Shown here: in pieces, positions 32,793 to 41,507 of the stretch
How the letters are laid out: each line of letters starts with the position of its first letter
Numbering within the stretch: the stretch's first letter is position 1
Source of the DNA: Armatimonadetes bacterium UBA5352
Lineage (GTDB): Bacteria; Armatimonadota; Zipacnadia; Zipacnadales; UBA5352
Reading direction: 5' to 3'
DNA length: 64,000 bases
Assembly: GCA_002411015.1 (NCBI GenBank)
Contig: DHPY01000042.1
Span: 1 to 64,000 of the forward strand
Position numbers and translations under genes: made by a program
The notes under the pieces: generated by a model
What the model saw: the letters and a program-made list of their open reading frames with translations, nothing else
Told to the model about the DNA's origin: nothing
Databases searched by the model: none

Positions 32793-33944
32793 TCACTTGC
32801 CGCCCTCCAGCAGCCACTGTTCGTCGAAGATGGCCATGTCGAGGTCCGACGTCATCGGGCGGACGGCGCGGTAGTGGCTGATGCCGAGCAGGATGCAGCC
32901 ATCATCAAGCTGGATCAGCCCATGGTTGCTGAGCTGGTTCGTGCCGCTCTCCTCAGCGATCACGCGCGGCTCGCTCCAGCTTGCGCCACCGTCGGAGCAG
33001 ATCGCCGCCACGAGCGGGTAGCGTGGCCGCTGCGTGATGGAGGAGACGTTATTCCACACGAGCAGCAGCCTGCCGCTGCGGAGGTGGATCATGCGCGCCA
33101 TCGACTCCGGCGCGGTAAGCGCTGACGGCCCCGGCGCGCTCCAGCTCTCGCCGCCATCCACGGAGACGGTCTGGTACAGGCAGCCGGCTTTCGTGCGCAG
33201 GAGGCAGAGGAGCCGGTCTGGCGCGACCTCGACGATCTGCGGCTCCATCGCCCCGCGAGGCGTGTCGGTGGTGAACTCGCTGCTGCGACGCCAGGTGAGG
33301 CCGCCATCATCTGAGAGCAGGCAGCCGGTAGTGAAGTGCTGCTGGCCTGTGGCAACGTCGGCGCGTATCGGGTCCATGAACATGAAGGCGATGAGCACAC
33401 GCCCGCTCGCAAGGTGGATCGCGGCCTCCACTGAGCCGTAGCAGCCGCCGCCGGGCAGCTCTTTGCCGCCGGTGAGCAGGGCGCAGGGCAACTCCTCGCC
33501 GCGATCGAAGGTCCTCCCGCCGTCCACGGAGCGACGCACGGTCACACTGGTACGTACCGCGAAGTAGTTGCTGCCCGCGATGGCGACCCGGCGCTGCGGG
33601 TCTACCTCGATGTGATGCCGGGTCTGCGTGACGAACATCAGCGCGCTGTCGCCGCCCAGGCGAAGCAGCAGCGGCATCATCGGCCCTCCGGAGTAATCCG
33701 CCAGGAACACCTGTGGCTCTGACCAGCTCAGGCCGCGATCGCGCGAGACGCTGTAGAACGTGACGGAATCCTGCGAGCACTCATCGTAGTCGTAGGCCGA
33801 CCAGTGCACCATGACGTCGCCATCGGGGAACTGGTGGAAGCCGGGGTTCTGATGGTAGTCGGCGACCACGCTCCCGCGCAGGAAGCAGAAGTACTCGAGC
33901 TTCCCGGGCGTGTAGGTCAGCGGTGCGATCTGCGCGCTCTTCAT
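32793..33944 (-). CDS. sialidase-like BNR/Asp-box protein
   Basis: A 383-residue protein with five Asp-box (S-x-D-x-G-x-x-W/F) motifs at about 67-75, 139-147, 211-218, 261-268 and 317-324 (SRDRGLSW, SVDGGRTF, SDDGGLTW, SVDGGESW, CSDGGASW). This defines a six-bladed sialidase-type propeller. It has no signal peptide when started at the ATG at 33944; the longer frame to 34334 runs through the divergent gene and is unlikely. Family members include exo-sialidases and BNR proteins of other specificity. An arginine triad cannot be assigned by eye, so sialidase activity is unproven. It is divergent from the NamZ-like gene and may be a cytoplasmic partner. Confidence 0.82.
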   Translation of the reverse strand: MKSAQIAPLTYTPGKLEYFCFLRGSVVADYHQNPGFHQFPDGDVMVHWSAYDYDECSQDSVTFYSVSRDRGLSWSEPQVFLADYSGGPMMPLLLRLGGDSALMFVTQTRHHIEVDPQRRVAIAGSNYFAVRTSVTVRRSVDGGRTFDRGEELPCALLTGGKELPGGGCYGSVEAAIHLASGRVLIAFMFMDPIRADVATGQQHFTTGCLLSDDGGLTWRRSSEFTTDTPRGAMEPQIVEVAPDRLLCLLRTKAGCLYQTVSVDGGESWSAPGPSALTAPESMARMIHLRSGRLLLVWNNVSSITQRPRYPLVAAICSDGGASWSEPRVIAEESGTNQLSNHGLIQLDDGCILLGISHYRAVRPMTSDLDMAIFDEQWLLEGGK

Positions 33945-34101
33945 CTCCGCGGCACCTCCAGAGTGGCCATCAGCCGGCCCCGCCCCGCTTCGCCGCCTGC
34001 GGAGGCCGTTCCTCTGTGCGTGAGGCGCAGGTCGCGGCTTCTCCCCCGGCGAAGGCGAGACCCCGTGTCCGTAAGGCTTGAAGCATGAGGGAGCTCCGGC
34101 G

Positions 34102-35232
34102 ATGATCACGCGCACCGGACTGGACGTTCTGGCCGCAGAGGGCTGCAGCACGCTGATTGGTCCCGCTATCGGGCTCATCGCGAACCACACCGCAGTCACC
34201 GCCGACCGGCGGCATATCGTGGACGTGCTGCATGAGGCGGGCGCCAACCTGCGCGCGCTGTTCGGGCCCGAGCACGGCATTCGCGGCGAGCTTGACGAGG
34301 TGCTGAGGGTCACATCCAGCACGGACCCGGCCACCGGCCTGCCGGTGCACAGCCTCTACTCCTCAGTGCAGCGGCCGACGCTCGAGATGCTTGAGGGCAT
34401 AGAGATGCTGGTCTTCGACATCGCGGACGTCGGCGTGCGCTTCTACACCTACACCACCACGATGGTCTACTGCATGGAAGAGGCCGCGCGCGCGGGAATC
34501 GGCTTCGTGGTGCTGGACCGGCCGAACCCGATCACCGGCTCCCGCGTGGAGGGCCCGGTGCTCGATCCGGCCTTCCGGAAGCTCTCGGCATACCACCCCG
34601 TGCCCACGCGGCACGGCCTGACCGCCGGCGAGCTGGCGCTGCTCGCAAACAGCGAGTATGGCATCGGCTGCGAGCTTGAGGTGGTCCCCTGCGAGGGGTG
34701 GCGCCGCGAGATGTGGTTCGACGAGACCGGCCTCCCATGGGTGAACCCATCGCCGAACCTGCGCAACCTCACCCAGGCGACGCTCTATCCGGCTATCGGG
34801 GGCTTCGAGGCCTCGGAGGTCTCGGTCGGTCGAGGCACAGACAGCCCGTTCGAGCTGTTCGGAGCGCCCTTCATGGACGGAGGGCAGGTTGCCGCGCGGC
34901 TCAATGCGCTCGAGGAGATGCACCTGCGCTTCGTGCCGATCGAGTTCACGCCGCGGTCTTCCCGCTTCGCCGAGCAGCGATGCTCGGGCTGCTTCGTCTT
35001 CACGACCGAGCGCGAGCGCCTCCGGCCAGTTGAGGCGAACGTACGCATCGCATGCGAGCTGGCGGCGCTCTACCCGGAGGAGTTCGACATGCGGCGCAGC
35101 GAGTGGCTCGTGGGCGGCCTCCCGGTGGCGGAAGCGATCCAGGCCGGCGCCCCGGCGGATGAAGTCATCGCAGGATGGCAGGCGGCGCTGGAGGAGTACA
35201 TGCAACGCCGGGAGCGCTGCCTCCTCTACTGA
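34102..35232 (+). CDS. DUF1343 / NamZ-like exo-beta-N-acetylmuramidase
   Basis: A 376-residue protein of the DUF1343 family, whose Bacillus member NamZ removes terminal N-acetylmuramic acid from peptidoglycan fragments. Recognisable family blocks are FGPEHGIRG (54-62), DIADVGVRFYTYTTTM, VVLDRPNPITG, PTRHGLTAGELA, PSPNLRN and VSVGRGTDSPFELFGAPF. The usual E-x-T-N before VSVGRGT reads EASE here, so an Asn often seen at that place is Glu. There is no signal peptide, so the protein is predicted to be cytoplasmic and to act on imported muropeptides or similar sugars. ATG 34102 has AGGGAG eight bases upstream. It is divergent from the sialidase-like gene. Confidence 0.85.
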   Translation: MITRTGLDVLAAEGCSTLIGPAIGLIANHTAVTADRRHIVDVLHEAGANLRALFGPEHGIRGELDEVLRVTSSTDPATGLPVHSLYSSVQRPTLEMLEGIEMLVFDIADVGVRFYTYTTTMVYCMEEAARAGIGFVVLDRPNPITGSRVEGPVLDPAFRKLSAYHPVPTRHGLTAGELALLANSEYGIGCELEVVPCEGWRREMWFDETGLPWVNPSPNLRNLTQATLYPAIGGFEASEVSVGRGTDSPFELFGAPFMDGGQVAARLNALEEMHLRFVPIEFTPRSSRFAEQRCSGCFVFTTERERLRPVEANVRIACELAALYPEEFDMRRSEWLVGGLPVAEAIQAGAPADEVIAGWQAALEEYMQRRERCLLY

Positions 35233-35687
35233 CCTGATCGCAGCAGGAGGCGCGCGCCGCCGTTGAAGGCTATGAGCAGCGGTCCTTGGCCGCCCCGGTG
35301 GCGCTGGGCAGGCCATGCCCCGACTCGCAGGCAGCGATCCACCGCGGAGGGATTCTGATGCACGGACTCGCCCGGATGGCGACGGGGCGTGGAGTTGTCC
35401 GCACGATGATCGGACCGCACAGGCGACCACGCCGGCCGCGGACACGCGTCAGACCACTCGCTGGATGTGGCTCTTCATCGGATCCATCATGGCCTCGACG
35501 ATCGTTCGCAATGCGGTGCTCGCGGCCAGGACGTCGGAGGGTCAGCGGTCCATCGGCGCCGCGACGGGTGTAAGCGCGAACTGAGCCCGGCCGAGGCCCG
35601 GGCCCTCGTCTTGGCACTACGCACGGGCCGCGTCGAGCCGCCGCTGTTCGAGTGGCGGCTCTGAACCCAGATCAGCCGCTGTGCATC
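35233..35687. other. 455-base gap without a convincing gene
   Basis: No gene can be supported between the convergent NamZ-like and heparinase genes. One weak forward frame starting at ATG 35465 (ending 35584) encodes a short hydrophobic stretch (MWLFIGSIMASTIVRNAVL) that could be a membrane anchor, but it has no ribosome-binding site. The segment may be remnant DNA. Confidence 0.3.
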
Positions 35688-38375
35688 TCACCTGGGCACG
35701 TGCGTAAGGTGTGCCACGGCCGGCGCGGTGATTGTGTGCTGGCCGGTGTAGGTCGCGTGGGGCAGGAAGGTGAAGCTGCTCGCCGAGGCGTCCGCATCCC
35801 ACGTGAAGCCCGGATCGTCGGTCAGCGTCAGCAGCGTACTCTCAGCAGCTGCTGTCGCCGAGGTGACGGTGAAGGCCGACGTGCGCTCGCCCGCATGGTC
35901 GAGCATGACCACGGTCCCCGGTGGCACGCTCAGCTCACCCGCAACGCGCATCGTGCGGGCGGCGCGGTCGACCTCCAGCAGCGCGTGCTCCGCCGAGACA
36001 TCGGCCTGAGGCTGCAGCTCCCCGAAGGTCAGCTCACCCGCGACGACGGTCGCGGAGGGCGCGCCACCATCGGACACGCGCAGGACCACCAGTTCGGCGT
36101 CGGCCGAGAGGTCGCGTCCCAGCCACGTCGCCTGCAGGCCACGCGCATCGAAGAGCACGAGGTCGCGGCGACCCTCCAGCGTGATCTCCAGCGCGGTGGC
36201 GACGCCCTCAAGCGGCAGCACGCGTACGCTCTCGATCCGCGGCGCGTCGCCGACCGGCTCGATAATGCTGGAGAAACCCGACTGCCCTCCGGTGCGCCTG
36301 AGCAGCGCGAATGGCCGCGTGTGATCGGTGAGGCCGGTGTCGTTCTCGCCAGCACGGCGGATGGAGATGTTGCGCCCGGTGGACAACTCATCGCCGGGCT
36401 CGACGAGCATGTGCGCCCGCAGAGCTGGAGCGCCGTCCTCCATCCGGTACTCCGCGGTGATGAGCCGCCTGTCTCCGATCTGCGTGCCGGTGACGTCCTG
36501 CAGATAGCCGTAAGCCCAGCCGCGGACGGCCATCTTCCCCAGGTCGCCCTCGTTCTGCGAGGGAGTGAACTCCACGCCTTCGGGCAGAAGAGTCTCGCGG
36601 GGCTGCAGCGCCGGCACCGGCTCGTCGCCCGAAGGCAGCAGCGTCAGTGTCTGCGGCTCATCGGCACAGCCGTGGAGGAAGTAGTCGTGGGTCTCGCCGC
36701 CTTCCACCTGGAAGCGGTCGACCAGGTAGCTCGTGGTTCCGTCGATGGCGACGGAGACGAGAGTGCGGCGGAACTGCGTCGCGCGGTCCGGGTAGACCGA
36801 CGGATTGTCCACTGAGAGAAGCTGGCAGGCCGGATCGGAGGCATCGAAGTAGCGCAGCGAGCCGAAGGCGCCGCCATCCGCGACCTGGTTCTCCTGATCT
36901 ATAAGGACGGTGCTATGCGCGGCCGAGACGAGGCTCCAGGCGCGGCCCTTGGTGTGCGTGTAGCCGATATCCGAGAGCAACTCGCGCCCGTTGGCGAAGA
37001 GAATCAGGCTGAGGCCGTCGTAGTGCTGATGGCCGAGGCCCGGCGACCATGTCAGGTGCGCCTGGAACTGGTTGTCGCCCTCGCCTCGCGCAAGGCAGCC
37101 GTGGCCGAGAGCCGGCAGCAGGAATGCGTCGGAGGCCTCGCGCGCGCTACGCCGGTTCGTTGACCAGGTGTCATGCACGGGGACGAGGCGGCCGTTGGGC
37201 AGGCGCATGGTGTCGAGCCATGTGCGAGCACTGGCCACGATCGGGAAGCTGTCTGGGATGTCGAGGTTGTCGAAGCGCCGACCGGTCTCGGGGTGGAGGT
37301 AGCCGGGCGGATCGGAGTAGCCCGCCGCAGCCGAGAAGACCTGGGCGAGGCCGCCGACCACCTGCGAGTGATATGACGGCGCGCCCTCCTGCCAGGAGCC
37401 GTCGGCGAAGAAGCGGACCGTCATCAGCCGCTCCAGGCGGTCGATGGCAACGTGGACGTACTCGGGGGTCTCCAGCGTCCGGCCGGCGTGAATGAAGTCG
37501 CGCCACATCCCGGGGCTCATGTTGTGCAGGTCGTCCCGGTTTGCGATCACCTGCGCGACCGCACCGTGGAAGAACCCCTCGATCTCGGCGGTCAGCGCTC
37601 CCTCTGCCTCAGCCTCCATCGCGGCGACGACATCGCTGGAGGCGATCTGGTCCCAGGCCTCGATCAGCAGCGATGGGATGTCGCCGTAGGCCCACCACGT
37701 CCAGCGGGCCGTGCGGTAGCCTCCGCGGAAGTCCTCAGGCGCCACATCGCCCTCGTAGATCTCCTTCTGGCGGAACGGGTAGTCGAAGTGATAGCAGTAG
37801 CCGGGCCAGACCTGCGCGAAGCGGTGGATGATCATTGCGCAGCGGCGCGCATAGTCGTCCTCACCGGTGATGAGGTAGAGCCGGGCGAGCGTGTTCGCGG
37901 CCGACTCCATGTACCTGATGCGGTGGTAGTCGATGCGCGCGGCGAAGTAGTGGCGATAGCCGTCAGCATCCTCCCAGTAGGGGTAGCGGTCCACGTTGCC
38001 CGCAGGATCAGTGACCTCCAGCACCCCGTCCATCGGGTACTGCTCGCTCGGGTAGGCGTGCCCGCAGTAGGAGCAGCGCATCTCGAGCGGGCTCAGCGGG
38101 CTCCATGCCTGATGCGGGCCGCCGCCGCCAAACTGCCCCTCCTGCCGCCCCTCGTCGCAATTCGGGCAGCCGACGAAGAAGAGGCCGGACTGTTCCGGGA
38201 TCATCTCCAGCATCTGCTCGGGTGATACGTCAAGCAGCGGCTGCACCCGCGCGCGGAGGCTCTGAAGCTGGTCGGCGCTGACGGATACGGGAACGATCGG
38301 ATGCTCGGCGCCCCACGTCGCGCCGGCTGCAATGAGGGCGAAGGTCAGGCACAGGACCGGCATGTGCGAGTGCAT
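35688..38375 (-). CDS. secreted heparinase II/III-family protein
   Basis: An 895-residue exported protein; the start at 38375 has GGGGAGG eight bases upstream and a signal peptide ending AGATWGA. Near residues 60-105 it has two CxxC pairs (GCPNCDEG and MRCSYCGHAYP), a probable zinc-ribbon insertion. The alpha/alpha toroid spans about 120-400 (HNMSPGMWRDFIHAG, GAPSYHSQVVGGLAQ). The heparinase II/III motif GHQHYDGLSLILF is near residue 447, followed by SAAHSTVLIDQ. C-terminal beta domains (about 650-895) close the protein. The prepilin gene upstream (38507-39163) is on the same strand, separated by a strong hairpin. The likely substrate class is uronic-acid polysaccharide. Confidence 0.87.
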   Translation of the reverse strand: MHSHMPVLCLTFALIAAGATWGAEHPIVPVSVSADQLQSLRARVQPLLDVSPEQMLEMIPEQSGLFFVGCPNCDEGRQEGQFGGGGPHQAWSPLSPLEMRCSYCGHAYPSEQYPMDGVLEVTDPAGNVDRYPYWEDADGYRHYFAARIDYHRIRYMESAANTLARLYLITGEDDYARRCAMIIHRFAQVWPGYCYHFDYPFRQKEIYEGDVAPEDFRGGYRTARWTWWAYGDIPSLLIEAWDQIASSDVVAAMEAEAEGALTAEIEGFFHGAVAQVIANRDDLHNMSPGMWRDFIHAGRTLETPEYVHVAIDRLERLMTVRFFADGSWQEGAPSYHSQVVGGLAQVFSAAAGYSDPPGYLHPETGRRFDNLDIPDSFPIVASARTWLDTMRLPNGRLVPVHDTWSTNRRSAREASDAFLLPALGHGCLARGEGDNQFQAHLTWSPGLGHQHYDGLSLILFANGRELLSDIGYTHTKGRAWSLVSAAHSTVLIDQENQVADGGAFGSLRYFDASDPACQLLSVDNPSVYPDRATQFRRTLVSVAIDGTTSYLVDRFQVEGGETHDYFLHGCADEPQTLTLLPSGDEPVPALQPRETLLPEGVEFTPSQNEGDLGKMAVRGWAYGYLQDVTGTQIGDRRLITAEYRMEDGAPALRAHMLVEPGDELSTGRNISIRRAGENDTGLTDHTRPFALLRRTGGQSGFSSIIEPVGDAPRIESVRVLPLEGVATALEITLEGRRDLVLFDARGLQATWLGRDLSADAELVVLRVSDGGAPSATVVAGELTFGELQPQADVSAEHALLEVDRAARTMRVAGELSVPPGTVVMLDHAGERTSAFTVTSATAAAESTLLTLTDDPGFTWDADASASSFTFLPHATYTGQHTITAPAVAHLTHVPR

Positions 38376-38452
38376 GGTATGGCCTCCCCGGAAGCCCTGA
38401 TCATGGTGCTTCGGCGACCTGCGGCGCCGGCTCATGTCGCGGCAGGTGAGAG

Positions 38453-38487
38453 GCGGTTGGCCCCACCACCCCGGCGGGGCCAACCGC
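38453..38487 (-). terminator. 12-bp hairpin downstream of a prepilin gene
   Basis: A perfect 12-bp stem (38453-38464 with 38476-38487) with an 11-base loop lies just after the stop of the prepilin gene at 38507 and before the heparinase start at 38375. There is no T run. It probably separates expression of the two genes. Confidence 0.55.
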
Positions 38488-38506
38488 ACCGCCGCTGCTA
38501 CATGCT

Positions 38507-39163
38507 TCAGTTGCTCGGGTCGTTGTCGAGGTTGATCTGGTAGTTGCTCATGGCCTCCGACTTCGCGTGTCCGTCGAAGTAGGCCACGTTGAACTGGTCG
38601 TTGTGCCTTGCGGCGTTGCGGATGACGCCCCGCAACTCCCCGCCGCTGCTGGACCTCTCGTAGACGAGCAACTGCGTGCACTCGACGACCATGCCGGTCT
38701 CAGCGGGGTACTGCACCTGCGCCATGGCGGCGCCACCCATGTTATGATTACTGCCGTAGCTGAGGGCGAAGGATCGACCGATGGACGACGGGTAGACACC
38801 GGTGGTGCTACCTGGGCGTTCGTCCCAGGTGGTTGAGTAGTAGGCGGACTGACCCCTGTCACTCGGGCACTTGAAGACCTGGGCGTTCTTCACGTAGGGC
38901 GACAGTGCCTGGTACCAGACCCCGTCGGGGTTGCCGGCATTCATGCAGGCAGTCAGGTGGGCCGCGCTGGTCTGCCAGTGCGTCTCGTCGTAGTCCTGCA
39001 TGTACATCATTCCGGCGGTGCCGAGCTGCTTGAGATTGCTCAGGCAGCTTGACTGCCGCGCCTTCTCACGGGCCCGTGCGAACACGGGGAACAGGATGGC
39101 GGCCAGGATCGCGATGATCGCGATGACCACCAGCAACTCGATGAGCGTGAATCCGCGTCTCAT
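38507..39163 (-). CDS. type IV prepilin-like protein, H-x9-DG type
   Basis: A 218-residue protein with the very short leader MRRG, then FTLIELLVVIAIIAILAAIL and FPVFARAREKARQSSC. The H-x9-DG motif is in RHNDQFNVAYFDGHAKS. The start at 39163 has GAGGAGA eight bases upstream. It ends before a 12-bp hairpin and precedes the heparinase gene on the same strand. It would be processed by prepilin peptidase and placed in the inner membrane or a pseudopilus. Middle region CPSDRGQSAYY and a Cys pair may form a disulphide. Molecular role unknown. Confidence 0.9.
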   Translation of the reverse strand: MRRGFTLIELLVVIAIIAILAAILFPVFARAREKARQSSCLSNLKQLGTAGMMYMQDYDETHWQTSAAHLTACMNAGNPDGVWYQALSPYVKNAQVFKCPSDRGQSAYYSTTWDERPGSTTGVYPSSIGRSFALSYGSNHNMGGAAMAQVQYPAETGMVVECTQLLVYERSSSGGELRGVIRNAARHNDQFNVAYFDGHAKSEAMSNYQINLDNDPSN

Positions 39164-39312
39164 AGTGGTATTCTCCTCTCGACAGTCGGGCTGCGCGTGC
39201 GCGCTCGCCGTCTTCGCACCGTCTACACAGAGGAGCTCGCGTAGGCCGGTTCGCGTGATACTTCGCCACTCATCCGTACACACCTCCGCCATGACCCATT
39301 CCGGACACCGAT

Positions 39313-39338
39313 GGGGCCCGATCTGTCAACCGGGCCCC
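39313..39338 (-). terminator. GGGGCCCG hairpin downstream of a prepilin gene
   Basis: An 8-bp perfect stem (39313-39320 with 39331-39338, loop 10) follows the stop of the prepilin gene at 39367. Its stem GGGGCCCG, and the ATCTG that follows it, are repeated at the paralogous gene at 41508. Confidence 0.5.
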
Positions 39339-39366
39339 ACGCTCTTGATCCCGACTGAGTACCGAC

Positions 39367-40059
39367 TCAGTACTTGGGATCGCCGGCTGCGTACCAGCAG
39401 AGGTCCTGGGGCGTGAAGGTGTACTTGACCGGGCCGACGTACGGGCTGTTGGGGTCGAGCTTGATCGTGTGCCACTTCGCGTGCCCATCGACGAAGGCTA
39501 TGTTCGCACCCTCGTTGTGGCGAGCCGGGATGAAGTAGCTGGGATGTCTCGAGTCGTTGATGCGCCAGCAGTTCGAGGTCTTGTAGTCGGTGAGACTGCG
39601 GGTCCAATCGGAGTCGGCGATCAGAACGGTCTCAGCCGGGTACTTGACCTCGGACATGTTGTAGCTGCTACCTGAGCTGACGGTGATGTTCCGCGCAATG
39701 CGCATGTTGATCCCGTAGTCGGTGCCCCCGCCGGAGGCATAGGCCTGGCCGCCTGAGTTCGGGCAATGGAAGATCTGGCGGCTGCCCGTGTACGGAGCGA
39801 GGGCGCCGGTGGTGCCGTACCAGATCGTGTAGTTCTTCCCGTTCGACCACTGGATGTAGCTGGGGACAATCATGTCATCGTAGTCCTGGGAGTACATAAC
39901 CGACGCGAGCCCCATCTGTTTGACGTTACTAAGACAACTCGTCTGCCGCGCCTTCTCCCGCGCGCGAGCGAACACCGGGAAGAGGATTGCGGCCAGGATC
40001 GCGATAATCGCGATCACAACCAGCAGTTCGATCAGCGTGAAACCTCTACGCATGCGCAT
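39367..40059 (-). CDS. type IV prepilin-like protein, H-x9-DG type
   Basis: A 230-residue protein: leader MRMRRG, FTLIELLVVIAIIAILAAIL and FARAREKARQTSC, with the H-x9-DG motif in RHNEGANIAFVDGHAKW. It is a close paralogue of the protein at 41508; both share DYGxN, ADSDWTRS, HPSxFxPARHN, LDPNSxYVGPxKYT and end in PKY. The start at 40059 has GAAGG seven bases upstream. It lies downstream of the LacI gene on the same strand. The two paralogues on either side of lacI suggest a local duplication. The role is unknown. Confidence 0.9.
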   Translation of the reverse strand: MRMRRGFTLIELLVVIAIIAILAAILFPVFARAREKARQTSCLSNVKQMGLASVMYSQDYDDMIVPSYIQWSNGKNYTIWYGTTGALAPYTGSRQIFHCPNSGGQAYASGGGTDYGINMRIARNITVSSGSSYNMSEVKYPAETVLIADSDWTRSLTDYKTSNCWRINDSRHPSYFIPARHNEGANIAFVDGHAKWHTIKLDPNSPYVGPVKYTFTPQDLCWYAAGDPKY

Positions 40060-40175
40060 CTGCTGACCTTCTTTGCATGACGGTGTACGAGCATTGAGGT
40101 ACGGCAGGGTCGTACTCAGCGACGCACGTCGAACCGCAGGCATCTCCTCCTGTCATCCACGGCTATCCTGTGGCG

Positions 40176-41273
40176 CTATCCGTCATGCGGCTTTGGATCG
40201 ACCGGGCCGTCGCCATCCTGTGGGAACCGAGGGAGCGTGCCAGTTGACTCTCGGGCGATAAGCCGTCCGGGCAACAGGCGGTACTCTTCAGAGGCCGTGT
40301 CCGGGACATTGATCAGGGAGAGGAGGCTGCCGACGGCTGCTGCACCGACAGCGTCAACCGGCTGCTCAATGGTCGTAAGGGGCGGGTAGCTGCAACTACT
40401 CTCGGGAAGCCCGTCGAAGCCGAACACGGCCACGTCTTCGGGCACCTTCACGCCCGCGGACTGCACGGTGTGCATGAAGGAGATGGCGACGTCATCGCTG
40501 TAGCAGATGATTGCGGACGGGGGATGGTCGTCCTCAAGGTACCTGTGCGCGCCGAGGCGGCCGGTCTCGAAGCCGAGATCTCGCGAGTGCTCGCGCGCCG
40601 GCGGAGCATCGGCCGGAAAGGGATGGAATGTGACGAGTGTGACGTGGGGGCACTCCGAGACGGCGGCTTCGATGCCGGCCATGCGCAGCACATCGGGCTG
40701 AGTGACCTGGCCGGGCTGCAGGTAGCCGATCTTCGTGTGCCCCGCGCCGATGGCGGCCCGGGTAAGCTCGTAGAACGCGCCGAGGCGGTCAACGCCGGCA
40801 CCGGGAAGGCCGTCACCGGCGTCGAAGCTGACGGTGGGGATGCCGGCGCCGGTAAGTCCCCGCGCGATCTCGGTGGTTGGCACGGGGTATGTCGGGCCGA
40901 GGAGCACGGCTCCGGCCGCGCTGTTGCTGGCGAGGATGCTGTGGGCCTGTGTCCAGCCATCGGGCGACCAGTCCGCCGCCCACACGAGTGGCTGATAGCC
41001 TCCCTTGAGGAGAGCCCTCGTGGTGGCCTCGAGGCGCCGCAGGGAGATGCTGTAGAAGAAGGTATCGGCGAGGACACCGACGAGGTCCGTCCTGCTACTC
41101 GCGAGGCGGCGCGCCGCCACGTTTGGGTAGTAGCCGAGTCTCTCCGCGGTTTCGCGGATGCGCTGCGCGGTGGCCTCACTGATGCGGCTCGCACCAGGCG
41201 AGTCGCTCAGCACGAGGGAAGCTGCGGTGATCGACACGCCGACCGATTGGGCTACATCGCTGAGCGTTGCCAC
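40176..41273 (-). CDS. LacI-family transcriptional regulator
   Basis: A 365-residue regulator. The N-terminal helix-turn-helix and hinge are typical: TLSDVAQSVGVSITAASLVL, then ISEATAQRIRETAERLGYYP and NVAARRLASSRTDLVGV. The effector domain (about 60-340) has the periplasmic-binding-protein fold, with GAVLLGPTYPVP, DDHPPSAIICYSDDVAISFM and VFGFDGLPESSCSYPPLTTI. I chose the GTG at 41273, since family members begin just before TLSDVA; the frame upstream to 41315 adds unrelated residues. Two palindromic sites lie 60-96 bases upstream and suggest autoregulation. Its ligand is probably a sugar; target genes may be the neighbouring oxidoreductase or glycosidase genes. Confidence 0.92.
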   Translation of the reverse strand: MATLSDVAQSVGVSITAASLVLSDSPGASRISEATAQRIRETAERLGYYPNVAARRLASSRTDLVGVLADTFFYSISLRRLEATTRALLKGGYQPLVWAADWSPDGWTQAHSILASNSAAGAVLLGPTYPVPTTEIARGLTGAGIPTVSFDAGDGLPGAGVDRLGAFYELTRAAIGAGHTKIGYLQPGQVTQPDVLRMAGIEAAVSECPHVTLVTFHPFPADAPPAREHSRDLGFETGRLGAHRYLEDDHPPSAIICYSDDVAISFMHTVQSAGVKVPEDVAVFGFDGLPESSCSYPPLTTIEQPVDAVGAAAVGSLLSLINVPDTASEEYRLLPGRLIARESTGTLPRFPQDGDGPVDPKPHDG

Positions 41274-41332
41274 CGGCTCACCCCGACTGCAGTCGCACCG
41301 CCACGCGGGACGCAACTCTCGCTGTTACCGCA

Positions 41333-41369
41333 GTTTAGCGCTTAACGTGGCCTAAGTCAAGCGTTTAAC
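41333..41369. promoter_or_regulatory. two candidate LacI-type operators
   Basis: Two similar 14-base sites, GTTTAGCGCTTAAC (41333-41346) and GTCAAGCGTTTAAC (41356-41369), have 23-base centre spacing, about two helical turns. Site 1 is an imperfect palindrome with 12 of 14 matching positions; the two sites agree at 11 of 14. LacI-family regulators usually bind such GC-centred palindromes. They are upstream of the lacI-type gene. Confidence 0.55.
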
Positions 41370-41463
41370 CTATAGACTTCGAAGGACACGAGACAATCTG
41401 AGGTCTACTTTGACGGCTGTGAACGAGGTAAGAGCAGGGGGCGCCTGAGGGCGAGGCACGGAA

Positions 41464-41490
41464 GGGGCCCGATCTGATCGATCGGGCCCC
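41464..41490 (-). terminator. GGGGCCCGATC hairpin downstream of a prepilin gene
   Basis: A perfect 11-bp stem (41464-41474 with 41480-41490, loop 5) directly follows the stop of the prepilin gene at 41508. Same stem start as the hairpin at 39313. Confidence 0.6.
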
Positions 41491-41507
41491 GCAGTGCGGC
41501 AGTCCGC

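Noticed and set aside
38376..38681. Upstream extension of the heparinase frame to 38681
   Set aside because: The extension has no homology and passes through a 12-bp hairpin; a strong ribosome-binding site and signal peptide are at 38375.
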